DNA of 64,000 bases from Parahoeflea olei (GCF_001703635.1 NZ_LQZT01000001.1:489146-553145); one strand, 5' to 3'; counted from the stretch's first letter, positions 52,933-62,353 are shown. Made by a program: numbers and translations. Notes: generated from the letters alone by a model not told the origin.

Positions 52933-54564
52933 TCAGAGCCCGAGCGAGGCCTTGTAGAGCGCAATCTGGCTCTCGCGGCCGATCTGATCGGTGATCTTCT
53001 CCCAGGCGGCGGCAATCGCGTCGGCGGTTTCCTGGGCGGAACCGTATTGTCCGGCAAAGCCCTTCGCCAACTCGTCTTCCGCCACAGAGTAGTACTGGAA
53101 GATGCCGGGGATGCGGGGCTCGATGGCCGCGTTCGGGTGGTTGTAACTGTCGAGGTTCGAGCCGAGATAATCCTCGATATAGGCGCGGTCGTAGCCCGCC
53201 GCTTCCCATTCGTCGTACTGGAAGTGGCTGTTGCGGTAGGGCTGGAAGCCCGAAGGATAGGCCGCCGTCCACAGCGACAGGTCCTTGCCGCCGAGATGTG
53301 CCGCAGCCGACCAGGCCGCCTTGCGCTTCTTTTCGTCGCCCGACACCCGGTTGGTGACATAGATGCCCCAGCCGATATAGGCCATGCTCGGCGCCTCGTT
53401 CATTTCCTCTTCCCAGGCCCCGGTGCGCCAGTTGTAGCGCCGATCGGAAGCCGGGTTGATGCCGAAGCCGACCACGTCGCCCACCACCGAGGTGTCGGAG
53501 GTGCGCGCCGAGGAGCCCACATCGCCCCACCACATCAGCATCGAGCCGGTGCCGGCGAGGAACTGGCTGAAGGCGGTGGTGCCGGGATCGGCGTTGATCT
53601 GGTCGGCCGGATAGGCGCCTTCGGTGTTGATCAGGTCCATCACGTCCTGGAACGCCTGCACCCAGCCCGGATTGTTGACGAGCGGCTTCATCGTGTCGGG
53701 TTCGAACAGCCAGGCCGGCTCGCCGGGATGCTTGACATAGGCCGTGGCGCGGTTGGCGACGAAGTAGAAGCCGAAGCCGCCCCAGCCCTTGAGCGGATCG
53801 AGATAGCCATGCGCGGGAAGGCCGGTGAGCGGGTCGGTCTTGCCGACCAGCGCCTTAGTGACCTCGTTGACCTGCTGCCAAGTCTTCGGAACCTCGGCGC
53901 CGCCAATGCCGTCAGGTCCGAAATAATCCGTCCGGTAGGAGAAGGTGTGGCAGTCGCCGTCGATCGTCACGCGGTAGGTCTTGCCGTCCCAGGTGCCGAC
54001 CGGCGCCTTGAGGTAATCCACCAGGTCGTCGGCCTCGATCTGCGTGGCCACCCAGTCGGGCATCTCGTCGAGCAGGCCGCGGCCTGCGGTATCGCCCTCG
54101 AACGGGGCGCCCATTTCGAGAATGTCGAAATCCACCGTTCCGGTGGCGATCGATTGCTGCAGGCGGGCATTGTAATCGGCCTGGGCAAGGTCGATCCAGT
54201 TGATCTTCGCGCCGGTATAAGCTTCCCACGGCTTCAGGAAACCGCGGAACAGGAAATTGTGCAGGTTCTGGTTGTTGAGCCCCATGAAGGTCAGCTCGAC
54301 CCCTTCGAACTCACCTTCAGCCACATTGGCCTTGGTCGCCGCAAGGCACAGTTCTCCGACTTTCTGCCAGTCGGCATCGGTGGGCGAACCGGCGCCCACG
54401 CCCGGAATCTTGAGAATTTCGGCACGCACATTGTCCTGCGCGGCGGCACTGCGCGTGCCAAGCCCGCCCATGGCGGCCATGCTGCCGACCGCAGCGGCGC
54501 CCTGCAGCAGCCTGCGGCGGCTCATCGCCACCCTGACTGCATGTTCATACAGATCGACTTTCAT
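52933..54564 (-). CDS. Sugar ABC transporter substrate-binding protein with Tat signal
   Basis: A 543-residue family-1 extracellular binding protein. The N-terminus has a twin-arginine signal (SRRRLLQGAAAVG) and a likely cleavage after RSAAA (about residue 42), so it may be exported folded. It is larger than most family-1 sugar binding proteins (about 420 residues), a size seen for proteins binding bigger or unusual glycosides. First gene of the operon binding protein, permease, permease; a consensus -35 TTGACA (54713-54708, minus) and the third CTAG palindrome lie in front of it. Confidence 0.9.
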   Translation of the reverse strand: MKVDLYEHAVRVAMSRRRLLQGAAAVGSMAAMGGLGTRSAAAQDNVRAEILKIPGVGAGSPTDADWQKVGELCLAATKANVAEGEFEGVELTFMGLNNQNLHNFLFRGFLKPWEAYTGAKINWIDLAQADYNARLQQSIATGTVDFDILEMGAPFEGDTAGRGLLDEMPDWVATQIEADDLVDYLKAPVGTWDGKTYRVTIDGDCHTFSYRTDYFGPDGIGGAEVPKTWQQVNEVTKALVGKTDPLTGLPAHGYLDPLKGWGGFGFYFVANRATAYVKHPGEPAWLFEPDTMKPLVNNPGWVQAFQDVMDLINTEGAYPADQINADPGTTAFSQFLAGTGSMLMWWGDVGSSARTSDTSVVGDVVGFGINPASDRRYNWRTGAWEEEMNEAPSMAYIGWGIYVTNRVSGDEKKRKAAWSAAAHLGGKDLSLWTAAYPSGFQPYRNSHFQYDEWEAAGYDRAYIEDYLGSNLDSYNHPNAAIEPRIPGIFQYYSVAEDELAKGFAGQYGSAQETADAIAAAWEKITDQIGRESQIALYKASLGL

Positions 54565-54707
54565 GAAACACCTCCCAAGGTTACCCGCTCCTCATGCGGT
54601 CCGGACCAGGGAGGCGATCCGACTTTGGGTCGTTGAACGCCTTGTCTTCCCAACGGCCGGGTCCGGAAATCCGGACAGGCGGAAAACATTTCAGCCTTCA
54701 ATCAAGC

Positions 54708-54733
54708 TGTCAAGCATCTAACATGCTAGCATG
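54708..54733. promoter_or_regulatory. Divergent promoter region with CTAG-centred operator, copy 3
   Basis: The perfect palindrome CATGCTAGCATG (54722-54733) lies nine bases upstream of a minus-strand -35 TTGACA (54713-54708). It shares the longer string CTAACATGCTAG with copy 2. A second dyad, GTCCGGA/TCCGGAC (54661-54676), lies nearer the binding-protein gene. Confidence 0.65.
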
Positions 54734-54806
54734 ATTGGATGATAGACACGGGCTATCAGCTGCGTTACGACTTGCCGACCGGAGCAGCGCAAACCACGGG
54801 GGCGGC

Positions 54807-55871
54807 ATGGCGGACGTCAGGATCGAGAAGCTCTACAAGGCCTACGGCACGCTCGAGGTCATTCATGGCGTCGATGTCGACATTCCGGATGGCGAATTCG
54901 TCGTGCTGGTCGGCCCCTCGGGCTGCGGCAAGTCGACTTTGCTGCGCATGATCGCGGGCCTTGAGGGCGTGACGGCCGGGGCCATCAAGATCGGCGGACG
55001 TGTTGTCAACAACCTGCCCCCCGCCGAGCGCAACATCGCCATGGTGTTCCAGAACTACGCGCTCTACCCGCACAAGACGGTTGCGGCGAACATGGGCTTT
55101 GCGCTCAAGATGCAGCGCATGCCGAAACCCGAAATCGACGCGCGCGTGGCCAAGGCCGCAGAAATCCTGGGCCTGAAACCCTATTTGGGGCGCTATCCGC
55201 GCGAGTTGTCCGGTGGCCAGCGCCAGCGCGTCGCCATGGGCCGCGCGATCGTGCGCGAACCGCAGGTGTTCCTGTTCGATGAGCCCTTGTCCAATCTCGA
55301 CGCCAAGCTCCGGGTGCAGATGCGCACCGAGATCCGCGAGCTGCATCAGCGGCTGGCGACGACCACGGTCTATGTCACCCACGACCAGATCGAGGCCATG
55401 ACCATGGCCGACCGGATCGTGGTGATGCGCGACGGCCATATCTCGCAGCAGGGCGCGCCGCTCGAGCTCTACGACCGCCCCGCCAATGTTTTCGTCGCAG
55501 GCTTCATCGGCTCGCCGTCGATGAATTTCCTGGAAGGGCACGTCTCGCGCCAGGGCGGGACGGTCAGTATCCTGGTCGATGGGGTGACCCTTCCGGTCAC
55601 CGACAGGCCGGGGCTCGAAGAGGGGCGCAAGGTGACCTACGGCATCCGCCCGGAACATCTGGCGCTCGATCAGGCCGGCTTTGAGGCCAAAGTGACGGTG
55701 GTCGAGCCGACCGGACCGGAGATCCATCTGGTGCTGCGGGTCGCTGACCGCGAGATCATCGCCGTGTTGCGCGAACGCCACCCGATCCGTCCGGGCGACA
55801 CGATCCGCATAGCTCCGCAGCCGCAGATGGCGCATCTGTTCGATGCGGAAACCGGTCTGCGGATCGAATGA
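54807..55871 (+). CDS. Sugar ABC transporter ATPase (UgpC/MalK type)
   Basis: A 354-residue ATPase with Walker A GPSGCGKST (36-44), signature LSGGQRQR, Walker B FLFDEP, switch YVTHDQ, and a C-terminal regulatory domain. It is transcribed away from the binding-protein and permease genes but shares their control region, completing one transporter. GGGGGCGG precedes the start. A mutarotase gene follows after about 150 bases. Confidence 0.92.
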   Translation: MADVRIEKLYKAYGTLEVIHGVDVDIPDGEFVVLVGPSGCGKSTLLRMIAGLEGVTAGAIKIGGRVVNNLPPAERNIAMVFQNYALYPHKTVAANMGFALKMQRMPKPEIDARVAKAAEILGLKPYLGRYPRELSGGQRQRVAMGRAIVREPQVFLFDEPLSNLDAKLRVQMRTEIRELHQRLATTTVYVTHDQIEAMTMADRIVVMRDGHISQQGAPLELYDRPANVFVAGFIGSPSMNFLEGHVSRQGGTVSILVDGVTLPVTDRPGLEEGRKVTYGIRPEHLALDQAGFEAKVTVVEPTGPEIHLVLRVADREIIAVLRERHPIRPGDTIRIAPQPQMAHLFDAETGLRIE

Positions 55872-56018
55872 CGGGATGAGGTGCGCGCGGCCGGGGTTCA
55901 GGTCCGCCCGGCCCCTGTGATTGGGGGAGACCGTTCGGCACGCAAGAGGCGACCGAACGGGGACAAATTGACAACCGGACCGCCGGACTGGCGGCCGGAC
56001 CTGCAGGGAGGAACAGAC

Positions 56019-56471
56019 ATGCTCAAGGGACTCGATCCCCGTTTGAACGCCGAAGTTCTCTACGCGCTGCGCGCCATGGGCCACGGCGACATGCTGATCA
56101 TCGCCGACACCAATTTCCCCTCCGATGCCATCGCGCGGCAAACGGTGTTCGGGGAATTGCTGCGGATGGACAACCTGACCGCCGGCGAGGCCGCCGAGGC
56201 GGTGCTGTCGGTGCTGCCGCTCGACAGTTTTGTCGATGATTTCGCCGGGCGGATGGAGATCGTGGGCGAGCCCGACACCGTTCCGCCGGTGCAAAGCGAA
56301 GTGCAGCAGGCCATCGATGCGGCCGAGGGAAAGCCGCGGCCGATGGTCGGCATCGAGCGTTTCGCCTTCTATGACATGGCCAAGCAAGCCTATGCGGTGA
56401 TCCAGACCGGCGAGCGGCGGTTCTATGGCTGCTTCATGTTCCGCAAGGGCGTGATCGCCCCCGACGACTAG
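56019..56471 (+). CDS. RbsD/FucU family sugar mutarotase
   Basis: A 150-residue protein of the RbsD/FucU family, which speeds the interchange of sugar anomers. H22 and D30 in MGHGDMLIIADTNFP are the conserved active-site residues, and the tyrosine near ERRFYGCFMF fits the C-terminal motif. The pattern is nearer to FucU (L-fucose mutarotase) than to RbsD. AGGGAGGA ribosome site fixes the start at 56019. It would feed the correct anomer to the aldose dehydrogenase or kinases of the regulon. Confidence 0.9.
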   Translation: MLKGLDPRLNAEVLYALRAMGHGDMLIIADTNFPSDAIARQTVFGELLRMDNLTAGEAAEAVLSVLPLDSFVDDFAGRMEIVGEPDTVPPVQSEVQQAIDAAEGKPRPMVGIERFAFYDMAKQAYAVIQTGERRFYGCFMFRKGVIAPDD

Positions 56472-56501
56472 ACCCGGAGCAAGGCCCCAGGGAGGAACTG
56501 C

Positions 56502-57422
56502 ATGGCCAAGGTTGTCATTCTCGGTGTCTTCGTCGCCGATACCGCCTATCGTGCCCAGCGCGCGCCGCGCATGGGCGAAACCATCCTGGGCGAAAGCTTC
56601 GCGCTCGGCCCCGGCGGCAAGGGCTCGAACCAGGCGGTGGCCGCGGCGAAGGCAGGCGCCGAGACCCATTTCATCACCCGCCTTGGCCGCGACACCTTCG
56701 CCGAGATGGCGCTCAAGACCTGGGCCGAGGCCGGCGTCACCCCGGCCGTCACCCAGCACGACGAGGGCTATACCGGCGCCGCCTATATCTTCGTGGAAGC
56801 GGGTACCGGCAACAACGCGATCATCGTCTGCCCCGGCGTGGCGGGCGAGATCTCGCGCGCCGACATGGACGCGCGTGCGGAGCTGATCGGCTCGGCATCG
56901 GTGTTCGTGACCCAACTCGAACAGCCGATGGACGCCGCGCACCGCGCGCTCGAAATCGCGAGGGATGGCGGCGCGGTCACGATCCTCAATCCCGCGCCTG
57001 CCGCCGATCTGCCCGCAGGCATGCTCGCGCTTTGCGACTACGTGACCCCCAACGAATCCGAGGCCGAAGCCCTGACCGGGCTTCCGGTAACGACGCTCGA
57101 GGAAGCGGTGCTGGCGGCGGAAAGGCTGATTGCCATGGGCGCCGGCGCGGCGGTGATCACGCTCGGCGAAAAAGGCGCGCTCTATCACGACGGCAAGACA
57201 GGCACGCATGTGCCCGCCTTCGATGCCGGCCCCGTATGCGAAACCACCGGCGCCGGCGATGCCTTCAATGGCGGCTTTGCCGCAGCCCTCGCCCGCGGCT
57301 TCGCCCCGGTCGACGCGGTTCGCTACGGCTGCGCCACGGCCGGCATCTCCGTCACTCGCTCGGGCACGGCGCCCTCGATGCCTTCGGCGGACGAGATCGA
57401 CGCGCTGCTTACCCGCAGCTGA
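56502..57422 (+). CDS. Ribokinase-family sugar kinase 2
   Basis: A 306-residue PfkB-family kinase, nearer to true ribokinase than kinase 1: GGKGSNQAVAAAKAG at the N-terminus and TTGAGDAFNGGFA with the catalytic aspartate near the C-terminus. It lies 30 bases after the mutarotase gene with an AGGGAGGA site. RbsD/FucU and ribokinase neighbours normally act in sequence on the same pyranose/furanose sugar. Last gene of the regulon; the next gene converges. Confidence 0.9.
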   Translation: MAKVVILGVFVADTAYRAQRAPRMGETILGESFALGPGGKGSNQAVAAAKAGAETHFITRLGRDTFAEMALKTWAEAGVTPAVTQHDEGYTGAAYIFVEAGTGNNAIIVCPGVAGEISRADMDARAELIGSASVFVTQLEQPMDAAHRALEIARDGGAVTILNPAPAADLPAGMLALCDYVTPNESEAEALTGLPVTTLEEAVLAAERLIAMGAGAAVITLGEKGALYHDGKTGTHVPAFDAGPVCETTGAGDAFNGGFAAALARGFAPVDAVRYGCATAGISVTRSGTAPSMPSADEIDALLTRS

Positions 57423-57445
57423 GCGCCCAGGAAGGGGGGCCGGTT

Positions 57446-58216
57446 CTACAGAAGGTCCCGGAGATAGGTGTTTTCGCTGCGCGACCGGTCATAGGCCGAC
57501 GGGTCGACATCGGCGGTAAGCAGCGCCTCCGACAGCTCGGCCGTCGCCAGCGCCGAGCCGTCGGGCGCGGCGACGATCGACCGGCCGGCAAACTCGAAAT
57601 CCCCGTCATTCCCGCAATTGTTGACATAGGCCACGAAGATCTGGTTCTCGAAAGCGCGCACCGGAACCATCTTCTCGGCGATGAACGTGCCCGAGGCGCC
57701 CGCCGGCGTCGCGGTCGGCACCACGATCAGCTCCGCGCCGGCAACGGCCAGCCGCCGCACATTTTCCGGGAACTCGACATCGTAGCAGATCAGCATGCCG
57801 AGCGTGATGCCTTGGTGGGTGAACAGGCAGCTCTGCGGCGCCTCCGGCGTAAACAGCGCACGCTCGTAGTCGCCGTAAAGATAGGCCTTGCGGTAGACCG
57901 AAGGCGGGGTCGTGCCATCGGCATAGACGGCGGAATTGTAGACCGCGCTGCCGGCCTTCTCGGCGAAACCCGCGACGATGGCGATGCCGCTGCGGCGCGC
58001 GACTTCCTCGAGCCGGCTCACCGCCGGGCCGTCCGCAGGCTCGGCCAGATCGACCATCCGCTCCCCACCGCCATAGCTCATGAGGCTGAGCTCCGGCGTG
58101 ACCAGAAGCGAGGCGCCGGCCGCTGCCGCCTGTTTGGCGGCGCGTTCGATGCGCGACAGGTTGGCGTCGACATTCGCGCCGGCGGTCTGCATCTGCAAGG
58201 CGGAAATACGGATCAT
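57446..58216 (-). CDS. Carbon-nitrogen hydrolase (nitrilase superfamily amidase)
   Basis: A 256-residue amidase. The catalytic triad is E42 (TPELSLM), K110 (YRKAYLYGD) and C144 (LICYDVEFP). The family cleaves amides, nitriles or carbamoyl groups; the pattern resembles R-stereoselective amidases and omega-amidase-type members. It lies about 100 bases after the alcohol dehydrogenase gene on the same strand, behind an AAGGAG site, and could release the amine or glutamate from a gamma-glutamyl intermediate made by the synthetase at the window end. That role is inference. Confidence 0.88.
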   Translation of the reverse strand: MIRISALQMQTAGANVDANLSRIERAAKQAAAAGASLLVTPELSLMSYGGGERMVDLAEPADGPAVSRLEEVARRSGIAIVAGFAEKAGSAVYNSAVYADGTTPPSVYRKAYLYGDYERALFTPEAPQSCLFTHQGITLGMLICYDVEFPENVRRLAVAGAELIVVPTATPAGASGTFIAEKMVPVRAFENQIFVAYVNNCGNDGDFEFAGRSIVAAPDGSALATAELSEALLTADVDPSAYDRSRSENTYLRDLL

Positions 58217-58317
58217 GGCGGCTCCTTCAGGGGTAGCGGGCCGGAATGCGCCCACCCGCGCAAACGCCTGTCCGCGCGCTGTGGTTCCCGTTGAGCGACA
58301 GGGGCGAAAGCGGCACG

Positions 58318-59484
58318 TTAGCCTATCGCAGCCCTCAGGATCCGTTTCAAGCCCTGCTCGTCGAGCGGCACCGGGTTGCCCCCGGCGCACGGATCGACCA
58401 CGCCCATGGCCGCGACCCTGTCGACGTCGATATCGGTGAGGCCCATTGCGGTCAGCGTCTCGGGGATGGCGAGCGTTTCGCGCAGGGTGCGGATCCAGGT
58501 GACAACGCCCGCAGCGCTTGCATCCGGGAGATCGAGGAAACGGCCGAGGAAATCGAGCTTGTCGCGGATCGCCGGCATGTTGAATTCGACGACATAGGGC
58601 ATCAGCACCGCGTTGAGCAGGCCATGCGGGGAATCATGCAGCGCACCCAGCGGATGGGCCAGCGCGTGAATGGCGCCAAGCCCCTTCTGCAGCGCCACGC
58701 AGCCCATGCCCGAGGCAATCAGCATCTGCCCGCGCGCCTCGAGATTGCCGCCGTCGAGCGTGGCGACCGGCAGCCATTGCGCGATCAGGCGCAGCGCATT
58801 GAGTGCCACGCCCTCGGCCATCGGATGGAACGACGGCGCGCAATAGGCCTCGAGCGCATGCGAGAGCGCGTCCATACCGGTCGCGGCGGTGATGTGCGGT
58901 GGCAGCCCGGTCGTCAGTTCCGGATCCATCACCACCACGTCGGGCATCATGCGGGGATGGAACACGATTACCTTGCGGTGCTCGTGTTCGTGCGTGATCA
59001 CCGAAGAGCGGCCCAGTTCCGAGCCGGTGCCCGCCGTCGTCGGCAGGGCGATCACCGGAATGAGGTTCGACGTGTCCGCGCGCGTCCAGTTGTCGCCGAT
59101 GTCTTCGAGATCCCACATCGGGATCGTCTGGCGCGCCATCAACGCGATCGCCTTGGCGGCATCGAGCGCGCTGCCGCCGCCGATGGCGACGACGAGATCA
59201 TGCCCGCCGGCACGCAAGGCGGCGACGCCGTCGGCGACATTGGTGCCCGTCGGGTTCGGCTTGACGTTCGCAAACAGCGCCACCTCGAGCCCGTCGCCGC
59301 GCAACGCCTTGAGCGCGCGCTGCACCGGATAGAGATCCTTGAGCCCGTTGTCAGTCACCACCAACGGCCGGTTGCAGCCGAGTTCGCGGGCGATGGCGCC
59401 GAGCTGCGAAACGCGGCCATTGCCGAACCGCACCGAGGTCGGAAAGCTCCAGTTGCTGGACACGATCTGGGTATGAAACGACAT
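58318..59484 (-). CDS. Iron-dependent (group III) alcohol dehydrogenase
   Basis: A 388-residue Fe-ADH. The NAD-binding GGGSALDAAK motif is near residue 100 and the metal ligands appear as D and H in TGMDALSHALEAY, then H in IHALAHPLGALHDSPHG. It oxidises a primary alcohol or reduces an aldehyde. It follows the permease genes by 23 bases in an operon for amine-type uptake, so an amino-alcohol or a gamma-glutamylated alcohol is a likely substrate. Confidence 0.9.
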   Translation of the reverse strand: MSFHTQIVSSNWSFPTSVRFGNGRVSQLGAIARELGCNRPLVVTDNGLKDLYPVQRALKALRGDGLEVALFANVKPNPTGTNVADGVAALRAGGHDLVVAIGGGSALDAAKAIALMARQTIPMWDLEDIGDNWTRADTSNLIPVIALPTTAGTGSELGRSSVITHEHEHRKVIVFHPRMMPDVVVMDPELTTGLPPHITAATGMDALSHALEAYCAPSFHPMAEGVALNALRLIAQWLPVATLDGGNLEARGQMLIASGMGCVALQKGLGAIHALAHPLGALHDSPHGLLNAVLMPYVVEFNMPAIRDKLDFLGRFLDLPDASAAGVVTWIRTLRETLAIPETLTAMGLTDIDVDRVAAMGVVDPCAGGNPVPLDEQGLKRILRAAIG

Positions 59485-59507
59485 CGTAACTGCCTTCTTG
59501 GTAATCT

Positions 59508-60344
59508 TCAGGAAAGGGGCTGGGCGGCGTTCTGCCGCCTCAGCGCGCGCCGGCGCATGAACTCCGCGAGGCCCACCAGGATCAGCGCCGGAATGAAGTT
59601 CAGCGTCGCGAGCGCCGGATAGATCGGCGACGAGCCGACGGCGATGCCGCTATAGACGAAGATCGGCAGCGTGCGGTCGGTGCCCGACAGCGAATAGGAG
59701 ACGTAGAAATTGCCCCAGGAGAGCAGGAACGCGAAGATCCCGGCCGAGAAGATGCCGGGCCACAGCAGCGGGAAGGTGATCTCGCGGAACACTTCCCAGC
59801 GGTTGGCGCCGGCATCGCGCGCGGCGTCTTCCAGCGTCTCGTCGAAGCCGTAGACCTGAACGGCGACGATCACCAGCGCGAACGGCGTGATATAGACCAC
59901 ATGGCCGATGATGACGGTGGCGAGACCAGCGGAGAAATTAAGCCAGTTGCCCAAGACCGAGAACCACAACAGCATGACCACGCCCAACAGCAGCTGCGGG
60001 AACAGCAGCGGCGCGAAGGTAACGATGCGGAACAGGGTGCGGAACCGGAAATAGTAGCGGATCCAGGCAATCGCGCCGGCAGTCCCGAGCACGGTCGCGA
60101 TCACGGTGGAAACGGCCGCCACGATCGCCGAATTGATCACCGCGGGAAAGAAGTCGGGCTTGGCGATCAGTTCGCCATACCATTCGAGCGAAAATCCTTC
60201 GATCGGGAAGGTCAGCACCCGGCTCGAGGTGAACGAGAACGCCACCAGCGTAACGATCGGCGCATAGAAAAAGATGAGCAGCAGCACGATGGTGCCGACG
60301 AGAGCCGTATCGACGAAAGCATTCTTGACGCGTTGCGACATCAT
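59508..60344 (-). CDS. ABC transporter permease (PotC type)
   Basis: A 278-residue inner-membrane permease of the spermidine/putrescine class with six hydrophobic segments; the coupling motif is DETLEDAARDAGANRWEVF. The start overlaps the preceding permease stop by four bases. It forms the channel with the PotB-type protein. The tail reads MRRRALRRQ, basic and cytoplasmic. Confidence 0.92.
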   Translation of the reverse strand: MMSQRVKNAFVDTALVGTIVLLLIFFYAPIVTLVAFSFTSSRVLTFPIEGFSLEWYGELIAKPDFFPAVINSAIVAAVSTVIATVLGTAGAIAWIRYYFRFRTLFRIVTFAPLLFPQLLLGVVMLLWFSVLGNWLNFSAGLATVIIGHVVYITPFALVIVAVQVYGFDETLEDAARDAGANRWEVFREITFPLLWPGIFSAGIFAFLLSWGNFYVSYSLSGTDRTLPIFVYSGIAVGSSPIYPALATLNFIPALILVGLAEFMRRRALRRQNAAQPLS

Positions 60345-61219
60345 GCCGGCTCCCCCCTGCGCGATGGCGTGCGACGGAACACGAAGCCCGCAGCAAGCGC
60401 GAGCGTCAGCGCGCCGATGGCGATCAGCACGATCGTCAGCGCCGCCCCGAGCGGCCAGTTGACCCGCGTCTCGAAGCTCTGCCGGATCAGTTCCGAGGCA
60501 AGTGGCGAGGTGCCGCCGCCGAGCACCTTGGGCTCCAGGAACGCGCCGAGGCTGAGCACGAAGACCAGCACCGCGCCGGAATAGAGCCCCGGCTTCGACA
60601 AGGGCAGCGTGACTTCGAAGAAGGTGCGGATGCGCGAGGCGCCGGCGTCATAGGAGGCGAGGATCAGGTCGCGGTCGAGCCGCGCCAGCGACAGGTAGAT
60701 CGTGAACATCGGATAGACGGCCAGATTGTAAACCATGCCGATCATGGTTCCGGTGGGCGTGAACAGGATGTCGAGCGCCTCCGGCCCGAAGCCGAGATAG
60801 GACAACAGCCAGTTGGCGACGCCGTTGCGGTCGAGCACCAGGATCCAGCCGAAGGTCTTGAGCACCGCATCGGTCAGGAACGCGAAGATGATCAGGATCT
60901 GGATCTGGGTGTTGTAGGTCTTGAGCCGCGTCGTCAGCGCATAGGCCGCCGGATAGGCGATCACCACCGAAATCGCCACGCAAATCAGTGCCATGCCGAC
61001 GGTGCGCAGCATGATCGTCCAGTAATGCGGCTTGGAGAAGATCTCGGTCCAGATCTTGAGGTCCCAGGTCCAGTTGAGCCGGTAGTACTGCGTCGTCTGG
61101 AAGGTGAGCACCACCGTCATCGCGAGCGGAATGAGAAAGAAGACCAGCATGACGAGCGCCAGCGGCATCACCGCTGCCACCAGGACCGGGTCGTTCCATG
61201 TCTTGCGCTGGCTTTTCAT
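60341..61219 (-). CDS. ABC transporter permease (PotB type)
   Basis: A 292-residue inner-membrane permease of the polyamine class with six hydrophobic segments; the coupling region is around LILASYDAGASRIRTFFEV. It starts two bases before the ATPase stop region and overlaps the PotC-type start. Substrate likely a polyamine, amine or amino-alcohol judged by the glutamine-synthetase-like gene upstream. Confidence 0.92.
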   Translation of the reverse strand: MKSQRKTWNDPVLVAAVMPLALVMLVFFLIPLAMTVVLTFQTTQYYRLNWTWDLKIWTEIFSKPHYWTIMLRTVGMALICVAISVVIAYPAAYALTTRLKTYNTQIQILIIFAFLTDAVLKTFGWILVLDRNGVANWLLSYLGFGPEALDILFTPTGTMIGMVYNLAVYPMFTIYLSLARLDRDLILASYDAGASRIRTFFEVTLPLSKPGLYSGAVLVFVLSLGAFLEPKVLGGGTSPLASELIRQSFETRVNWPLGAALTIVLIAIGALTLALAAGFVFRRTPSRRGEPA

Positions 61220-61221
61220 GG

Positions 61222-62319
61222 CTACTCCGACAGCAGGAAGGCGCGGGCGGGCTCAAAGCCGATCCGGACCTCTTGATCGACATCGGCAGCGAGTTCGAAC
61301 GAGCCCGGCAGGTCCATCACCACCGGCGCTTCGAGCCCGGCAACCCGGATGCGGTATTGCGTCGACGACCCCTTGATGAAGTATTCGTCGACCACGCCGC
61401 TCAGCGTCCAGGTCTCAGGCCCGGGCTCGCCCTTGACGAAGGTGATGGATTCGGGGCGGATCAGAAGCGATTTGCTGCCCGCGCCGAGGAATTCGGAAAC
61501 ATTGCCGGGCGCGATCACCGCGGGCGCGCCGGAGGCCAGCGACGAACTCACCGTCATGCCGCCATTGCCGGCGGGGGCCACATCGACGGGCAGGAAGTTC
61601 GTCTCCCCGATGAAGCCGGCGACGAACATATTGGCCGGGCGATAATAGATGTCGGTCGGCGTGCCGGTCTGCACCACATGGCCCGAGCGCATCACGCAGA
61701 TCTTGTCGGCGAGCATCATCGCCTCTTCGAGATCATGCGTGACCAGAACGAAGCTGGTGCCGATCTCGCGGTGCAGCTTCTTGAGCTCGGCCTGCAGCGA
61801 TTTCTTGAGCTTGGCGTCGAGCGCGCTCATCGGCTCGTCGAGCAGAAGCACGCCCGGCTGCGAGACCAGCGCCCGCGCCAGCGCCACGCGCTGCTGCTCG
61901 CCGCCCGAAAGCTGCGCCGGAAAGCGGTCGAGATAGGCGATGTTGAGATGCATCAGTTCGAGCATGGACCTAACGCGCCGGTCGATCTCGGCAGGATCGA
62001 CCTTCTGCAGCTTGAGCGGAAAGCCGATATTCTGGGCGACGGTCTTGTGCGGGAACAGCGCGAGCTTCTGGAACACCATCCGGGTCGGCCTCTGCGCCGC
62101 CGGAACGCCGCGCATGTCCCTACCCTCGATTTCGAGCAAACCGTCAGTCGCCTCCTCGAACCCGGCGAGAATTTTCAGAAGCGTGGTCTTGCCGCAGCCC
62201 GACGGGCCGACGAGGGCGACGAATTCGCCTGCGCCCACCTCGAGCGAGACGCCGTGCAGCGCCCGCACCCGGCCGTAGTCCTTGATGATTTGAGACGCAT
62301 CGATGATCGGGGTTGCCAA
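61222..62319 (-). CDS. ABC transporter ATPase (PotA type)
   Basis: A 365-residue ATPase of the spermidine/putrescine class: Walker A GPSGCGKTT (38-46), signature LSGGEQQR, Walker B LLLDEP, switch LVTHD, C-terminal TOBE domain from about residue 270. I start it at TTG 62319 because GAGGAAG lies six bases upstream and the protein then begins MATPIIDAS; a longer in-frame start at 62367 would fall inside the intergenic hairpin. It follows the binding-protein gene by 83 bases. Confidence 0.9.
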   Translation of the reverse strand: MATPIIDASQIIKDYGRVRALHGVSLEVGAGEFVALVGPSGCGKTTLLKILAGFEEATDGLLEIEGRDMRGVPAAQRPTRMVFQKLALFPHKTVAQNIGFPLKLQKVDPAEIDRRVRSMLELMHLNIAYLDRFPAQLSGGEQQRVALARALVSQPGVLLLDEPMSALDAKLKKSLQAELKKLHREIGTSFVLVTHDLEEAMMLADKICVMRSGHVVQTGTPTDIYYRPANMFVAGFIGETNFLPVDVAPAGNGGMTVSSSLASGAPAVIAPGNVSEFLGAGSKSLLIRPESITFVKGEPGPETWTLSGVVDEYFIKGSSTQYRIRVAGLEAPVVMDLPGSFELAADVDQEVRIGFEPARAFLLSE

Positions 62320-62353
62320 GAGGAGCTTCCTCGCTGTGGTAAATGGCTGCCGG

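Noticed and set aside
54598..54607. GGTCCGGACC palindrome near the binding-protein start
   Set aside because: A short GC palindrome expected often by chance in this composition; no second copy at a comparable site.
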